NCBI GenBank assembly: GCA_009192285.1
Contig: CM018604.1
Coordinates: 1,116,001 to 1,180,000, forward strand
Direction: 5' to 3'
Length of the DNA stretch: 64,000 nucleotides
Origin: Morchella semilibera
Taxonomy: Eukaryota > Ascomycota > Pezizomycetes > Pezizales > Morchellaceae
Below the pieces are notes generated by a model. It worked only from the letters and a program-made list of their open reading frames with translations, was not told the DNA's origin and ran no database searches. Made by a program: the position numbers and the translations under genes. This document shows, one piece after another, positions 47,201-59,955 of this stretch (within the stretch, counting starts at the first letter, position 1; each line of letters opens with the position of its first letter).

Positions 47201-50200
47201 TGTGCAATATCATAACTATCTCCCTCGACTACTCCTTCAAAAGTCCCTAGGTCCTTGAAGGGGGCTTTTTGAATCCGACTGGAATATCAGACCCTAGACT
47301 TTCTGTGCCTCTCAATATCTCACATTTTGTTTTTTTTTGTTTTTGTGTGACGTGAACTATAACACTCATGATGTACAATGATGTTTGCCTTTTGGTTCCT
47401 AGAATGCTGTTGATGTCGACTTCATTTTATTTTTTATTCCATTTTTGCCGGGATGGTCCGGAACCCCACATCTTATTTTAGTAACGTTTGTTCGCGGTCA
47501 GCGGGGAATCTTCTCTGGATGATGTAGAGCAGGTACAGTAGGGTACCGTAGTATTTGATCTAAATGCTGCCTCTGGTTGGCTCATACCCCTGCTGCAGCG
47601 CAACGAATTTTCTCAGATACTACGGTAGTTGAACATGGGTACATTGGCTGTAGATGTGGTCAATTACCAAATCTTTTGTCCCAGTACTCCACTTAATCTA
47701 CATCGCTACATCTTCTTATAATGTCCGAGCACATTTTCATTGCTTAGATCGATGTAGTGGACTGGTATCGCTTGGGCAAAGCGATTGAGTCAGGTGTGCA
47801 TATGATCGCGGTAGGCGCTTTTGCCTCACATCTGGCCCGGTATGGAAGGAGAAGGGGGCTGGTCCCTGGTGTGCAAGTTGTGCAAGTGCAAGTCGACATA
47901 TGGCGACTTCAACTGCAACGTTCTTGGCAACAGCTAGACCGGGTGACGGCCGATCAGTTGGCTAAATTTAACTTCTGCAGGGCAAGGGTTTTTACACTAG
48001 TAACGTAAAGTAAGTACATGTACCTACAGCTTTGGGGCGAGTAGCTACATTGAGGGTAGTAGAGTACTCTGGAGTTGGTACAGTAGGTACAGTAGGTACT
48101 GTGCACGTATTACAGGTAGGGTACTGCGGTGTAGGTATACAACAGTAGCCTGACTTCTCCCTTCCTCCCGCAACACTGGATGAACGGCAAGGTTAACAAA
48201 TACAACCGTGCATCTCTGCCGTTGGCATGTATGTGTACATACTCTATGTGTATCGTTGTCCAGGTAGTTTCCTCTCCATGCAAAGCACAGTTTTTACTCC
48301 AGATGCCAACCTGCATCTCAAGGACGTGCTGCCTACTCTACCATTTAAGGGCGGCATATTGTTGGCTGTTGAGCCCGTTGGAGACCTGCTGGGAAGGATT
48401 GACATCGGGAGGATCGCTCATCTGCTGTCTGACTTACGCGATGTGGAACAGCAACAAGAGAAGGAGTGCCATACCCAACATGAGTATTTGATAGTGTTTG
48501 AAACCTTCCATAGACTTACAATGCCCAGGAATACCTCGGACTGGGTCCATTACTTGGGAGTGTCACCACCTATCACAAGTCTTTGGGGGGGGGGGGGGCT
48601 ATACGGATCACTAATATTTTCAGGTGGTTCCTCTGTTTCGACATCGATCGTTTATCTCCCTTTTCCGTCGTTTCCATTACAGGGTTATGTTTTATGCTGA
48701 CCTGGGTATCGTAGCTCATGTAGCTACCACAACATCTAGAACATGTAACTGAAGAGGGTTCCTTTGCTCCACCACATTCCTGTGCCGAACATCCCGGCTC
48801 GGCTATCCAGCCTTTCCTTGTTACCATGGACTTGGGTTCGACGACTCAAGCTTTTGCATTGAGATCTTAATAGATCCCAAGTATCCCTTACATCAAATAT
48901 ATGCATGGGTCGACCTTGCTGAAGAGGGAATGTTTGACCAAAAGCTCATAAACATGTAGGCAGAAACAAGAAATTTACAGGTGGTCATTGCGTATTCTCT
49001 GCCGTCGAATATCCTAGGTTTTCTCTTCGAAGCTATTGAGGCAATTAGATCTAGTTGGGAGGGTGCTGGTGCTTCTTCCTAGGAGGGTGCTGGTGCTTCT
49101 TCCTAGGAGGGTGCTGGTGCTTCTTCCTAGGAGGGTGCTGGTGCTTCTTCCTAGGGTGCTGGTGCTTCTTCCTATCGGAGGTTTTAGGGTTGTCTGGAAG
49201 TCCTTCCATTTGAACTCATGATACGATTGAGGGTCTTCTGTTTGTGCTGGGGTTTGGCTCGTTTTGCGCCTGCACATCCCTAAAACGAGGGACAAGAAAT
49301 TATATTGTGAGCTATTGTCCTTAGCAAAGTATAATGCCTAAAATACTGTATCATATGGTAAGTAGAGTACGTACTCTGCGTCTTCTCCTCGAAAGAAAAA
49401 AAGTTTTAGATGTTTACTAAACACACATCCCTTCCTAAATATAGTGGTGCCACTACCAGCTGAGCGACTGAGGACGGTTCTTGACTAGCCGAATACGAAA
49501 ATCTATCAGTTTACTTATGAGGATGACCCCGGATCCAGGCTCGTCTTGAGTGGGTAGAATTATAGATTCAGCACACATTGAGACAGGCCCTGCAGCTGGT
49601 TAGCTATCCGAAGAACCTAAGTAGAATGGTTGCCATTACCCATCCAATTGATTTTTTTTCCTTGAATCACTCCTTATCTTTTCCCATAGGTCCGGAGCTA
49701 CAGTTAGTGTCTTTAGTATTGTACCTAATTATGGCCTACAAATGCGGGGAGATGCGGCCTGCCAGTCCTTTTTGCGAGAAAAAACGTCATTGTATGGGTA
49801 TCTAGTGAGCTGGGCACCTGAGTAGGGCCCATCTGACCGCATCATGTACGGCTGAGAAAAAACCAAGAATACATAGCCTTTACCTTTCAGCTACACCAAC
49901 TCTAAGTGCATATGCTCCTACTATTGGTATCTGGAACGTCTTGTGTGCTCATCGAAAGACAATGACCCGGGGACGGCGCGTGCGTACTGTGATGGGGGCA
50001 ATCTGAAATGGGGAAGGGAGGGGTAAGATGTATGCAGGGGAGCTTGGGTACTTGCGAGTAAGTATGGTAACTGTCCAGTCATCCGACTTAGCTAACCTCC
50101 GCCGCCCGCCGAGGAGTTCAAGAATTCATTGGACCGGTTTCCGGACCTACGTACTACATGCACCTGGTAAATATCGAAGCACGGACACAGGTGGAGCACA

Positions 50201-51420
50201 TACTCTAAGTAGGCAGCCCAGTTCGTTACAATGACGGTTCGCCCTCTATGTAGGACAAGCAACTTCATGTAAGGAAAAGCAAGAATGGCCTGGGTATGCG
50301 AGAAGGTGCTTACTCGGGGCAGGCAATATGTACCAAACGATGCAACTCCTTGCCAATGGGTAAGGAGGACATACATATATCTACCTAGAATACTCTATCC
50401 ATCAACCGATGAGCTACATGTAGCTACGGCTGCTATTATACGGATGATCCCTCCAATGGAAGACCCCTGCTGGAGCATACATTACGTGTTCAGGATCCTT
50501 TGTCAGCTGCGATTCAGACGGTCGTGCATTCTGCAGATCAGACACGATCGTCTCGGGGAATACTGAGCGGAGAACAGAAATATCTACCTGTGTGTTGTTT
50601 ACTACCGCTGCGGAAACTGCGATTGTGTGCAGTTCTAGATGGGGAATGTACCACCAATATCCAATATCCCACGCATACCGAGGTAACGTACTGCTTAATC
50701 AATAAGGGCCCTAGTTTAAAAGCTATCAGTGCGATAGGCTCATACAGGACCGCCCAGGCCCTATCGCCAGTGAATTGGTAATTAATTCAGTAAATGCTTA
50801 ATTGGCCCCTATGAAACAAGAATTATATTTACAGGAGGTAGAAGTGGGAGATCTTGAGCCTTATACAAATTTCTCCAGATCTTCATAAGGGGTGTCATGT
50901 ACGTGTATGTTTTATGTTTATGCCGGTTCTTTTTTATTTCAACCCATCTTCTCGGCTTGATATCTCACAAAAGAGCTCTCGCATGTTGTGATCTTTATAC
51001 TTCATGCGCGGGTTAATTATCGTTTTTCTCACCGGTCACCAAAAAAATACGGCACTCCCCAGTACTGTGCTACTTCACAGATTATCACTCGTCCACATGG
51101 GCAATTATAAAAGTTTGGCTGATGTTTGACTGATTGATTGATTGATACTTCATAAATGTGTGAAGCCTTATGCTTATGACAGAATCTTGCTTCCTAGTGT
51201 ACTGTACTGGAGGCAGAGCACGTAAAAGTTTGGTTGAGAATAAATTTGATTTTTAGACCAATGATAGCCTCATAGAAGTTAACTCAAAAAATAGAACCCC
51301 ACAAGAACAGTAACCCACACTGGTCGACCCAATAAATAAATAAACAAACAAAAAGGAAATGTCCAGATATTCCCCACCTTCTGAAGCTGGCGCCCTCATA
51401 GATCCCTCAGAAAGAGAGTC
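43401..51420. other. 8-kb gene-poor region
   Basis: No known gene. Unplaced frames include 47757-48008 and 48227-48700 (plus), the latter with a protein-like part (DVLPTLPFKGGILLAVEPVG) but no family match, no clear start and a G-run inside. Repeats: an A-run of about 30 at 44263-44294, a C-run at 45241-45254, the 24-bp minisatellite at 49059-49174, and many TACATGTA boxes (44048-44090, 44460-44690, 46372-46395, 48012). 50880-51420 is the 3' side of the lyase gene. Confidence 0.4.
49059..49174. repeat. 24-bp minisatellite, about 4.8 copies
   Basis: Four identical tandem copies of a 24-base unit (GAGGGTGCTGG then TGCTTCTTCCTAG) plus a fifth shortened at its start. Because 24 is a multiple of three, the minus strand reads an 8-residue repeat Leu-Leu-Gly-Arg-Ser-Thr-Ser-Thr inside a 93-codon frame (49295-49014). 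Identical copies point to recent expansion. Confidence 0.9.
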
Positions 51421-54400
51421 TTAAGCGGCAGTGCAAGTGATCTTGACGGACTGTGTGGTACCGATCACCTCCTTCACATCGATAACAACCGTATGCAAAT
51501 CAGAGTTCTTATAAACCTTGCTCTCCGCTCCACCTTCGACGGTCACAGTCGTCTTGTTTACATCGACTATGCTGCCATCAAAGCCCGGCGCGTACCAAAG
51601 AATGATGGTATAGTAATCACCAACTTCCTTAGAAGGGTCATATCCGTTGTGTTTTGGCTCAATAGTGACAGTACGGGTCTTGTCTTTTGACTCCTTTCAA
51701 TTGAGAGAAGTGATATTAGTATGATATAATAGTGACTATGGGGGGAGAAAGATGAAATTGTGTACCTGTTTGATAGAAACCTTACGGTAAAAACCTTTTG
51801 CCTCCCTATCGGTCCCAGTGGCATTGGCAGGGAGCTTGCCCTTCTTTCCTTTAATCTTCGCAATTCTCTTCTCGATTTCTTCGCCTTCAACCTTCGCTTG
51901 CTCAAGGGCCTCGCGATACTGTGGGAGGTCATCTGGTGCACTATCGCGACTAACACCGTCGTCAAGATACGTAAAATACTCCTATATTCAGAAAAATAAA
52001 TTTAGTACGAGTAGAGAAGAAATGTGTAGTAGTCATGAGAATATACCTTGTCCTTCCCAGGGTAGATATTAAACTTGATACGATTAGGCCCCCCTTCGCC
52101 AATCCACTGGCGTACCCCAATTTGCGGAATAATGGCACCTATTTAGGGTATCAGTAACTACTTATATCTGAAACTAGCAAGAGACTATACTGCTTACCCT
52201 CTCTAATGTAGACCGGTACTACGGCGTGGAAGAGATCATAAGACTCGGGAGCGACAATCCTAGCAGTATAATTGACAACACTACCACCTTCGACGGGGTT
52301 TCCTAAAGCGACTCCCTGATCGTCCCATGGTCTCAAGTTCGAGGGGTACCAGGTGTGGTATAGAGGGAGATAGACATCTCTGTTCTCTCCCGGAACCTCG
52401 TTACGACTGTGGAGGATGGGCGCAACAAGAATGTCGTCACCAGCCATATATTGGTTATCAAGGAACTTTTGGCTCTCATTGAAGAAGGTTGTATCCTCAG
52501 TATCAGTCAGAAGCTAAAAAAAAAAAAGGTACAATCGGTTAGCCTGGTCCGTTATCTTAAAAGGCAAGGATAAAATGCATACCATAGACCTGGCAATTGG
52601 CATACCATCGATCACATTCTGGAACATGCAATCGTAAAGGAGCTGGATGAGGGAATATCTAAGCTCTATCCAGTATCTGCAAATTTCTAGAACAGACTTG
52701 TAAAGCCATGCTTGATCCGCAAGCTCTGGGTGGGTTTCAAGATGCTTGGGGTACGCATATGGTTCCTATATTGTTTTAGCGTCTCCGATACTTAGAGATC
52801 GGAAAGAGTGGATTACCTGGAACCATTTCCTGTCCTTTTTGACGTAGTGGTTTCTGAGCCACGGCAAAAGGAATGATCCAGTATACCACCTGATGAGTAG
52901 CTCTGGACTACAGTATTTCTCCTCCCCATTTTCAGTACGTGCGGGCTCAAAACCACCAGTATCAGACCCCGCTATACACACACCATTGAGACCAAGAGAA
53001 AGAACTTGAGAGACCGAAATCTTCCAGAACTCCCACGTACTTGCGTTATCCCCAGTCCAAAGACCAGCAAAACGGTAGGCACCGGCATAACTTCCACGCC
53101 CGAGGATGAAGTTACGTTTGTTCTTGCGAGACTCAAGACGGCTAAGGCCATGGAAGGTTGCTTTATGGAGGTTGTAGGAGTAAAGCGCCCAACTTTCAAT
53201 GGCGAGCTTTTTTTCGGAGGCATTGGTAACTGAGTCGGAGGTGACGAGTAGGCGGGTGGGCAACCCTTTCATGTCTCCATATGATGTGTGGATCGCTGGG
53301 GTTGTCATATCTTGCCATACAAACTCTAGTCCTACATCGAAGAGATACTCGTACTGCATTCCCCACCAGAGGCGAACATCCTTTCTATTAAGGTCAGGGT
53401 AGTAACCTGGCTAAAAATCCATTTACCACTGATTAGTCTCCATGAATTAGGTTGCATTGATTCCATTTTATCACTTACAGTACCGTTCCCATACCCGTAG
53501 CTCACACCACCATGATAGGGGTAATCTTTGCAGTTGAAATTTGTGGGGAAGTCACTATAGTCATGTTAGTGTTGCCTACGGAATTTCTCACAGATTTCAG
53601 CGAGTAACTTACTAATCGTCTCCAAAGTCTGGTCGAGCCCAAACATCGTTAGGGTTAACCTCAACCAGGCTCCCACCACCGTAGTAACTGTATCGAACAT
53701 CTTTTGGATCACCGCTTGTCCCCTCAGTGTATCTGTCATCTGTGATGAAGTACTTTTTCTCGAGTCCCGAATTGAGGGTACTGTACCCACCCGGGCGATC
53801 TCTGATACTGATAACAGGGGTGATGTTGGTGGAGCACTTGATCCCATTGTTCCTTAGGTTGGTAAACATTTCTCTGGGGTTAGGGAAAGTCTGTGGGTTA
53901 GTGGTGAAAGTCCTGAAATTGTCCTAAAAGTTCACGGGCATAGTTAGCATTCTCCAAAGCTTCAATGGTACCTGGGCCATTTACCTGAAAGTCGACATCG
54001 ACATGCAACCCATCAAGTGGAATCCTGCAGTCACGGTACTGCTGAATAACAGAATATAAGTCACTTTCCTGCTGGTACCCATAACCTTTGGGAACGAGTT
54101 TAGTCTATGGACTTTTTAATAAATTAATTGTGGCGAAGGGGGCTTACAAGCTTGGTGGGCTCCGAGAATATACCTGGGCTTCAGCTTCGAACGCCCAACA
54201 AGTCCGGTATAAAGTCGTACAATCTCTGGAACCGTGTCCGCGCTGATACCGTAACAATCGATACCGCCATACCTGGTACCCAGCTTGATGTAGCCTGAGT
54301 TGGTCTTCCCAAAGTCGATGGCAATCTGAGAGTAGTTATCGATAAAGGTTGCCGTAATGTTCCTATGCTCTGGGTTGGAGTTCACGTCGAGATAGAAGGG

Positions 54401-55451
54401 ATCAGAGTGGTACCTTATTGGGCGATTAGTTACTGTAATCTGCATGACATGCTACAGGACATTACTTACAACGGCTCACGACCATCAAGCGCGCCCTGGG
54501 CATAAACTTGCTGGTATTGCATGTTGTCGAAGTCTACAGCTGTCTTAGCAAAGGCTATTGTCAAGAGATAGTGGTTCTCCCAAGAGCTTACTGAAATAGT
54601 TCATGAATGTTGGCTCCTTCATAAACTCGATGCCTCCCATCTCTCCCCAACCAATATACTCCCCATGCCCCGGTTTGATAATATCAAGAACTGTATCCTT
54701 CAACATCTTATGCTGCGGATTCAGATTCTTTCTGAACGTCTTCGGCGACGTCTGCCAAACGACCTTGTCGGACACACGGGCTGTGGCACTGGCTACGTTG
54801 GGAATGGGGAAAGGGTCCACCAGGGGTGTCAGGAGACGCACTGTCTGGATACGAAAGGGGCTTTTCCATAGGTAAATCTTGAGGCCTTCGCCGACCTTGT
54901 TGCGAGTTCGTTCTGTTTCGTCCACGGCAGTGACTTCGGACTGTATGACTAGTTAGTTTGTTGTTATATATATATATATATATGTAACACTGATGCTTGC
55001 CTTGAAGGTATAGTACTCGCCCGAATCCTCAAATGAGGAAACCCACGTAAGACCTCTGTAAATGTCCAAGTTCTTAACCAGAGTAGTCATGTAATCTTGC
55101 ACAATAGTCCTCCTATATACCTCATTCGCTAATTAGCACCAGCTTTTCATGATCTCTAGTGGCATATTTGATTGGCTGGATAACCCACGTATTCTCATCA
55201 CCATACTCATCAGAAGTTTTAACAGCAGGGTCATATCTAACCCTCCAAACACAGGGCCTGACGAATTGAACTACAGCCAGAGTTCCGTCATCGAAATAAA
55301 TGTTTACCGCATGCCAGTATTTCGGATACTTGGTACTCTTAGGAGGGGTAAGGTCATAACGAATGATCTTCTGAGGACCACTCCAGCTTTTGGCAGCAGC
55401 GTAGTAGTCTTCTGCTTTGCAGAAATTGAGAGGGTCGGATATTCCTGCCAT
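51421..55451 (-). CDS. Alpha-1,4-glucan lyase (GH31), 14 exons
   Basis: Cuts alpha-1,4-glucans (starch, glycogen, maltosaccharides) by beta-elimination, releasing 1,5-anhydro-D-fructose. It belongs to GH31 with alpha-glucosidases. Exons on minus: 55451-55189, 55112-55001, 54940-54592, 54533-54480, 54413-54148, 54085-53985, 53923-53613, 53554-53479, 53410-52817, 52766-52583, 52513-52198, 52138-52047, 51981-51766 and 51693-51421. They sum to 3207 nt, 1068 aa, near the 1066-1070 aa I recall for morel enzymes. The N-terminus MAGISDPLNFCKAEDYY has no signal peptide, so the enzyme is cytosolic. The barrel carries VWQDMTTPAIHTSYG with the nucleophile Asp545, and CIAGSDTGGFEP with Asp661, the usual acid/base. 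TFIDNYSQIAIDFGKTNSGY and YGGIDCYGIS are lyase-type blocks. Intron 2 (54941-55000) is GC-AG. No stop or shift is seen. No partner gene of the anhydrofructose pathway lies nearby. Confidence 0.95.
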
Positions 55452-55594
55452 GTTGGAAATATAATTCTAGGAGCTAGCTTGATAGTGGACAAGATGTTTG
55501 CTTGAGAAAAGCCCAATGGAAGAGAGGAGGTTAACCGTGATGACCGGGCTGGGATGATGAAAGAAGACCCAAGGGCAGAGGGGGAACGGTGGCC

Positions 55595-55604
55595 TTATAT
55601 ATAG
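55595..55604 (-). promoter_or_regulatory. Probable TATA box of the glucan lyase gene
   Basis: TATATATAAG on the minus strand about 145 bases upstream of the start codon. It is the best core-promoter match in the upstream region. Confidence 0.5.
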
Positions 55605-58382
55605 ATGAACCCCAATACTAAATTAGAAACATCAGACTGGAATCAATTTTCATGAAGCCGGGCCACCAATACTTGGTCCCATTATCGCTAAAGTAACCAC
55701 AGCACAGGTGCAATAATGGTAGTTTCAGCCAATGAACTAAGCCCGACTTGTAGAACTTGCACTCTCAGACCCAATTAAACCTTGAATACTAATCGGGTAT
55801 TAGAAGATCAAGTATATCAATGGTCCTTGTGCGACCGGGCCTCAACTGCACCTAAAACTGCATCAAGAAATGTTTATACGGTTCGTTTCCTGTAGCTGCA
55901 TCTCTGCCGCATAGCAGAATAAAACTGCATGCCTTTCTCCGCACATCGAAAGAAAGAAATCAATATAATAGATCATATTCGCAACTGCACTGGACCACAA
56001 CCATATGCATGCTATTGCTTCCTCATACCCGGAGGCTCGTTCTTCTCCCGGGTGAGTTGAGCTTTAGCAGTAGAAGAGTCCATATAACTGCTCCCAATTG
56101 CCCTCATTTTTAATCGTCATTTTGATAAGCCTTGGGTGTCTATCTACCTGACTCAGATAATCCAAATATTGAATCTTGGGCGGTATCAATGAGGTGAGGG
56201 GGACTCAAACGGAAGTACATACATGTACATTTATAAGTATGTACTCCCCCGGTCATTGCGGGTAATATTACACACGTGTGTATTTAAAAGCCGCTTTGTC
56301 GGCCATGCATTTTCAGCCCGCGTCGCAACACAACAAACTGGTTTGTATGTATATATTAGGGCTGAAAGGATATATTTGTATGCTGTTGTGGTACGGCCGT
56401 GTTGAGAACCGGAACATTCTATCTGCCCTTCGGCAATTGGGCTTTCAATGAGCTTCAATGAGCGATGCATACCCATCGATTACCAATGATCAAATCGTGC
56501 GTTGTGAGGGGTAATGGGTCAATCGAAGTTAGAAGGACTCTAAACTACATTTGATAACATCGTTTACCACTAGGCATTGTGCCAGATTCCTATCAATATC
56601 AACGCGGTAGAAGTGCCAAAACGACTCAAAATATATAAGTACATGTATATATATACATGTATATATATATATAATATAGGTTCTCCAATAGACACTACAC
56701 ACCTATGCAGGGCTAACCTAGGGACGCATCATTTTTTCATGGGAGAGACTGGTTCTTGTGTGTGGGGTACTAAAGGAACTTCAGCCTAAGCGAAGTGTGC
56801 CTAGACAGTACACCGGAATCAATCAGATCGATGGGCTGTGCTGTGGGTTAGCGATCGTATACACATCTATGAATTCCGTGGCGCCATCTCTGTAGCCCAT
56901 CGCATATACAACCTCATCATTTGTCAAACCTGCCAATTTAGGGCTGCAAGCCTATATTGAGCAATATTGACACATGCTGTGATTTTTGTTTGGGTTTTCT
57001 AGCAGAATCAAATGTGCAAAACCCTTCGTAAGCCCCCATATATAATAGGAAGCAGAACCCATTGGTGATAACTGCCTTCAATGCAAGCTGCAAAAGCACC
57101 GGGAACTAACTTCGCGGAAGGTGCCGTTAGCACACTGGAAACTACATGTATATTTAATTATACCATCATGTTAAGGGTAAGAAATATTACTCATTGTAAG
57201 GCCATCTATTCAACTTCAACAATCTCTGTTTGAATCGAGTGATGGTGCATGATTGAGATAGAGGAATCCCTAGCCCGAACTCTAGATCCTGCAAAAGCCA
57301 TCTATCTGAGTGAAGCGATACGAAATAAATTTCATGCTCTATACTTAGGAAAGTGAATGATGGCTAGGTTTAACGGATGGCGTCGGCCGTTCTCCCCCGA
57401 ACGATTGGGTCCTGCTGCAATGCAAGCTGTGGGAATCCTTTCTTGCTTGCCGATCTAACACTGTGAGCTATAAGAAAGAACCCCGGGTAAAGATTTATAT
57501 CGGAGGTTCACCCGCGCGGCCCCGGCACTTACTCTATGTGAAACTCCCGTATTGTTGAAACGAGTGAGACATTCATCTTCTACGTGCTACTTTTCTTGGT
57601 ATAATCTCCGTTTTCTAGACAAATCCCATTCCAACCAGGTTCTGGTTAATTGGTTGCGTTAACATGAAATGGCATCGTATTAGATACTCACGAGCGAAAT
57701 TATATTGCGTTAATTGAAAAGGAATTAAAGTGAAGGTATCACGTTAACTGTCCAATGGGCCAAGCTACCTCCGGCGTAGGTAAGTGAATATTTTCAAACT
57801 CGAGTTTGGGAGCTTGTGGGGTGGGGTGTGTTTGGCTTAGTTCGCTTTGATATGGCTAACTCTGAACCGTCGATCTGGAGATCTCATCCTCGGGAAACCA
57901 ATGATAACTCGTACCAGACGTAACGTGTCACAAAACAAAACAAAACAAAAAGGCAAAAGGCAGCAAGCAGCCGCTCGGATCTCCTACCGAGGTATTACAG
58001 CCTGGTGAAGGATCGAAAGTAATCTTTATAATATCGCCTCCGGTGCACGATACAGAACCGGCAGACGGTTGATATATGTGTCGGTAAATATAAGGAGCTG
58101 AAGAAACAGACAGCCATGTTGTATAATTGGATGTATTGCTGGATTCATCTATCTTTCCGGCTATCGATATCGACGGCGATGGCAGATATTCCTGTTTGGC
58201 CAGCTGAGAATAAGACCTTGTGTCAGAGGAGAAAGTAAGATAGAGAAAGAATATACTTATATGGGAGTAACAAATTTTTATGTAGATGTGTATACAGATA
58301 CGTGTCTTGGGGGGGTGTCATACGTATGGCCAATGACCCAAGTCATGTAAGTGAATTAATTAAACTCTGAACGACATACAAG

Positions 58383-58514
58383 TATATTAGAGACTTTATG
58401 CAAATGGAGCCAGTTCTATATTTTGCTTATCTGATTGGCAGGCTATGGGATCGGCATCAATCAGGTTACCGGGAAAATGCAGCTGGCTCCATTTGCGCAA
58501 AAGTCTCTAATATA
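58383..58514. mobile_element. 132-bp MITE, family with TTTGCGCAAA-type ends (copy A)
   Basis: Left arm TATATTAGAGACTTTATGCA continuing to AATGGAGCCAG; right arm its reverse complement with TTTGCGCAAA in place of TTTATGCAAA, ending GTCTCTAATATA. About 30 bases pair. The inner phrase CAATCAGGTTACCGGGAAA is shared with the element at 63711-63836. TA at the borders suggests a TA target site. Confidence 0.75.
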
Positions 58515-58715
58515 ATGTATCGCAAGAACGGGTAGGGCAAAGGGCCAAGAACAACAAATGCAAAGAAGAAAGGAGAGAGAGAGAGAGAGAGAGAGATAGA
58601 GGTCCGCACAATGAGGGCTGCATGTACGTACATGTACTCTACTCTTGAATAACTTCATAAATGAACATGCATACATGTACATTTAGCCCCCAAACAGCGC
58701 AAAAGACTACATGTA

Positions 58716-58945
58716 CAGCCGCGTCCGCAAAGTTTTGGCACCCCAGTCTCGAAGCTCATGAGTTCAAATCGTGATATAAACAACCAGATAAGAGTGACTG
58801 CAAAGACAATTGATAGTTACATATCCCTATAGTGCCGTCTATCACAACCCTTCGCAACCTTACCTTTCGAGGAAGGGACCGAAATATTTTGTTTGTTGTA
58901 ATCGCAGGATCTTTTTACAGGGTGCCAAAACTTTGCGGACGGCTG
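58716..58945. mobile_element. Tc1/mariner-type MITE, 230 bp, TA target duplication
   Basis: Ends are CAGCCG(CG)TCCGCAAAG continuing TTTTGGCACCC, and the exact reverse complement at the right, about 26 paired bases apart from one CG insertion. TA flanks both sides (58714-58715 and 58946-58947). CAGCCGTCCGCAAAGTTTTG-like ends are typical of fungal Tc1/mariner elements (established type; family not named). No transposase fragment lies inside. Confidence 0.82.
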
Positions 58946-59955
58946 TACATGTACATACATGTAATTGAAGGCTTTGAAATCTAACTTTTCGGGGGCCAGG
59001 ATGTGGGGATATTCCGTAAGGTTTTGTGTATAGACATACTAACGCTCCTAAGATGAGCGCGGGGAGCCGAAACATTACATGTAGTTGGGGCCCGTATCTG
59101 CTCATAGAAAATCACTCGAGGACATACACCATTATATATTGGTATCAAACGGTAAGGTAAGACATTTTCAACTTACGCAACGCACATACAAAAGCTGCGC
59201 ACGGTAGTTAGGAACATAACGAAACGGCAATATAAACCGTAGAGCACAGACATAAACGCAAAACAACCCCGCCATTTATGCGTTGAGCGGGAATACGCAA
59301 CATACAAAGTACTTGGCTTCCCCAATTGCTCCCAAGTTTCCCCTAACCCCAACTCCTGCAATCGTGCAGATCTCAGTTCGATCATGCAACCCCCCCAGAT
59401 GAATTAAGGTCTGAAAGCACAGAAATATAGCCCATACGAAGGCATATGGTGCAACGCATATTAATTTTAAGGAAATGACGTCAAACTATATTCCCTACCG
59501 AACCCGGACCGGCCATCAAACCATGCACATGTGCTGGCCAGGCTTTCAGAACAATTCAACTCTTCAAGGAGCTCCTCACACATGTTAACTATGGGGTAGA
59601 ATGAAGCTCTCCACAAGAGCTGAGCTGAGGAGCTCCTAATCACCATAATCTTCATGAGTTGCGGTGGCGGTAGTAGTCACTTCAATTTAGAAGCTCACTA
59701 CTTATACACGAACATAGTTACTTTCTAAGATATAATATCGCCCTTTATTAATATTTCATCCCTTTTGTTCCTCGCTACAACACGATGAATTAATACAGAA
59801 GAAGTCCTCCCCTCGTATAAAGCCCATACCTTTACTCCTTATCCTCTACCGCCCAATCGGGGGGTAGTCAGTAGCACGCTTACGAAACCGACAAGACACG
59901 AGAAACCAAACAAACAAAAGAAAAAAAGAAAAAAAAAGCAATGGATGAAAGTCGA

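Larger units (their letters stand above)
55605..59955. other. 4.4-kb spacer with two MITEs
   Basis: No gene is supported. Holds (CAAAA)n near 57933-57951, a (GA)n tract at about 58572-58596, TACATGTA clusters (56218-56230, 56640-56662, 58622-58712, 58946-58963), and the elements at 58383-58514 and 58716-58945. The small frames have no recognisable content. Confidence 0.4.

Noticed and set aside
47541-47630. Short inverted repeat TACCGTAGTAT / ATACTACGGTA
   Set aside because: The arms are only about 16 bases, there is no flanking duplication and no second copy; too weak for an element.
48227-48700. 157-codon open frame on plus
   Set aside because: Part looks protein-like, but it runs through a G homopolymer, has no clear start and matches nothing I know.
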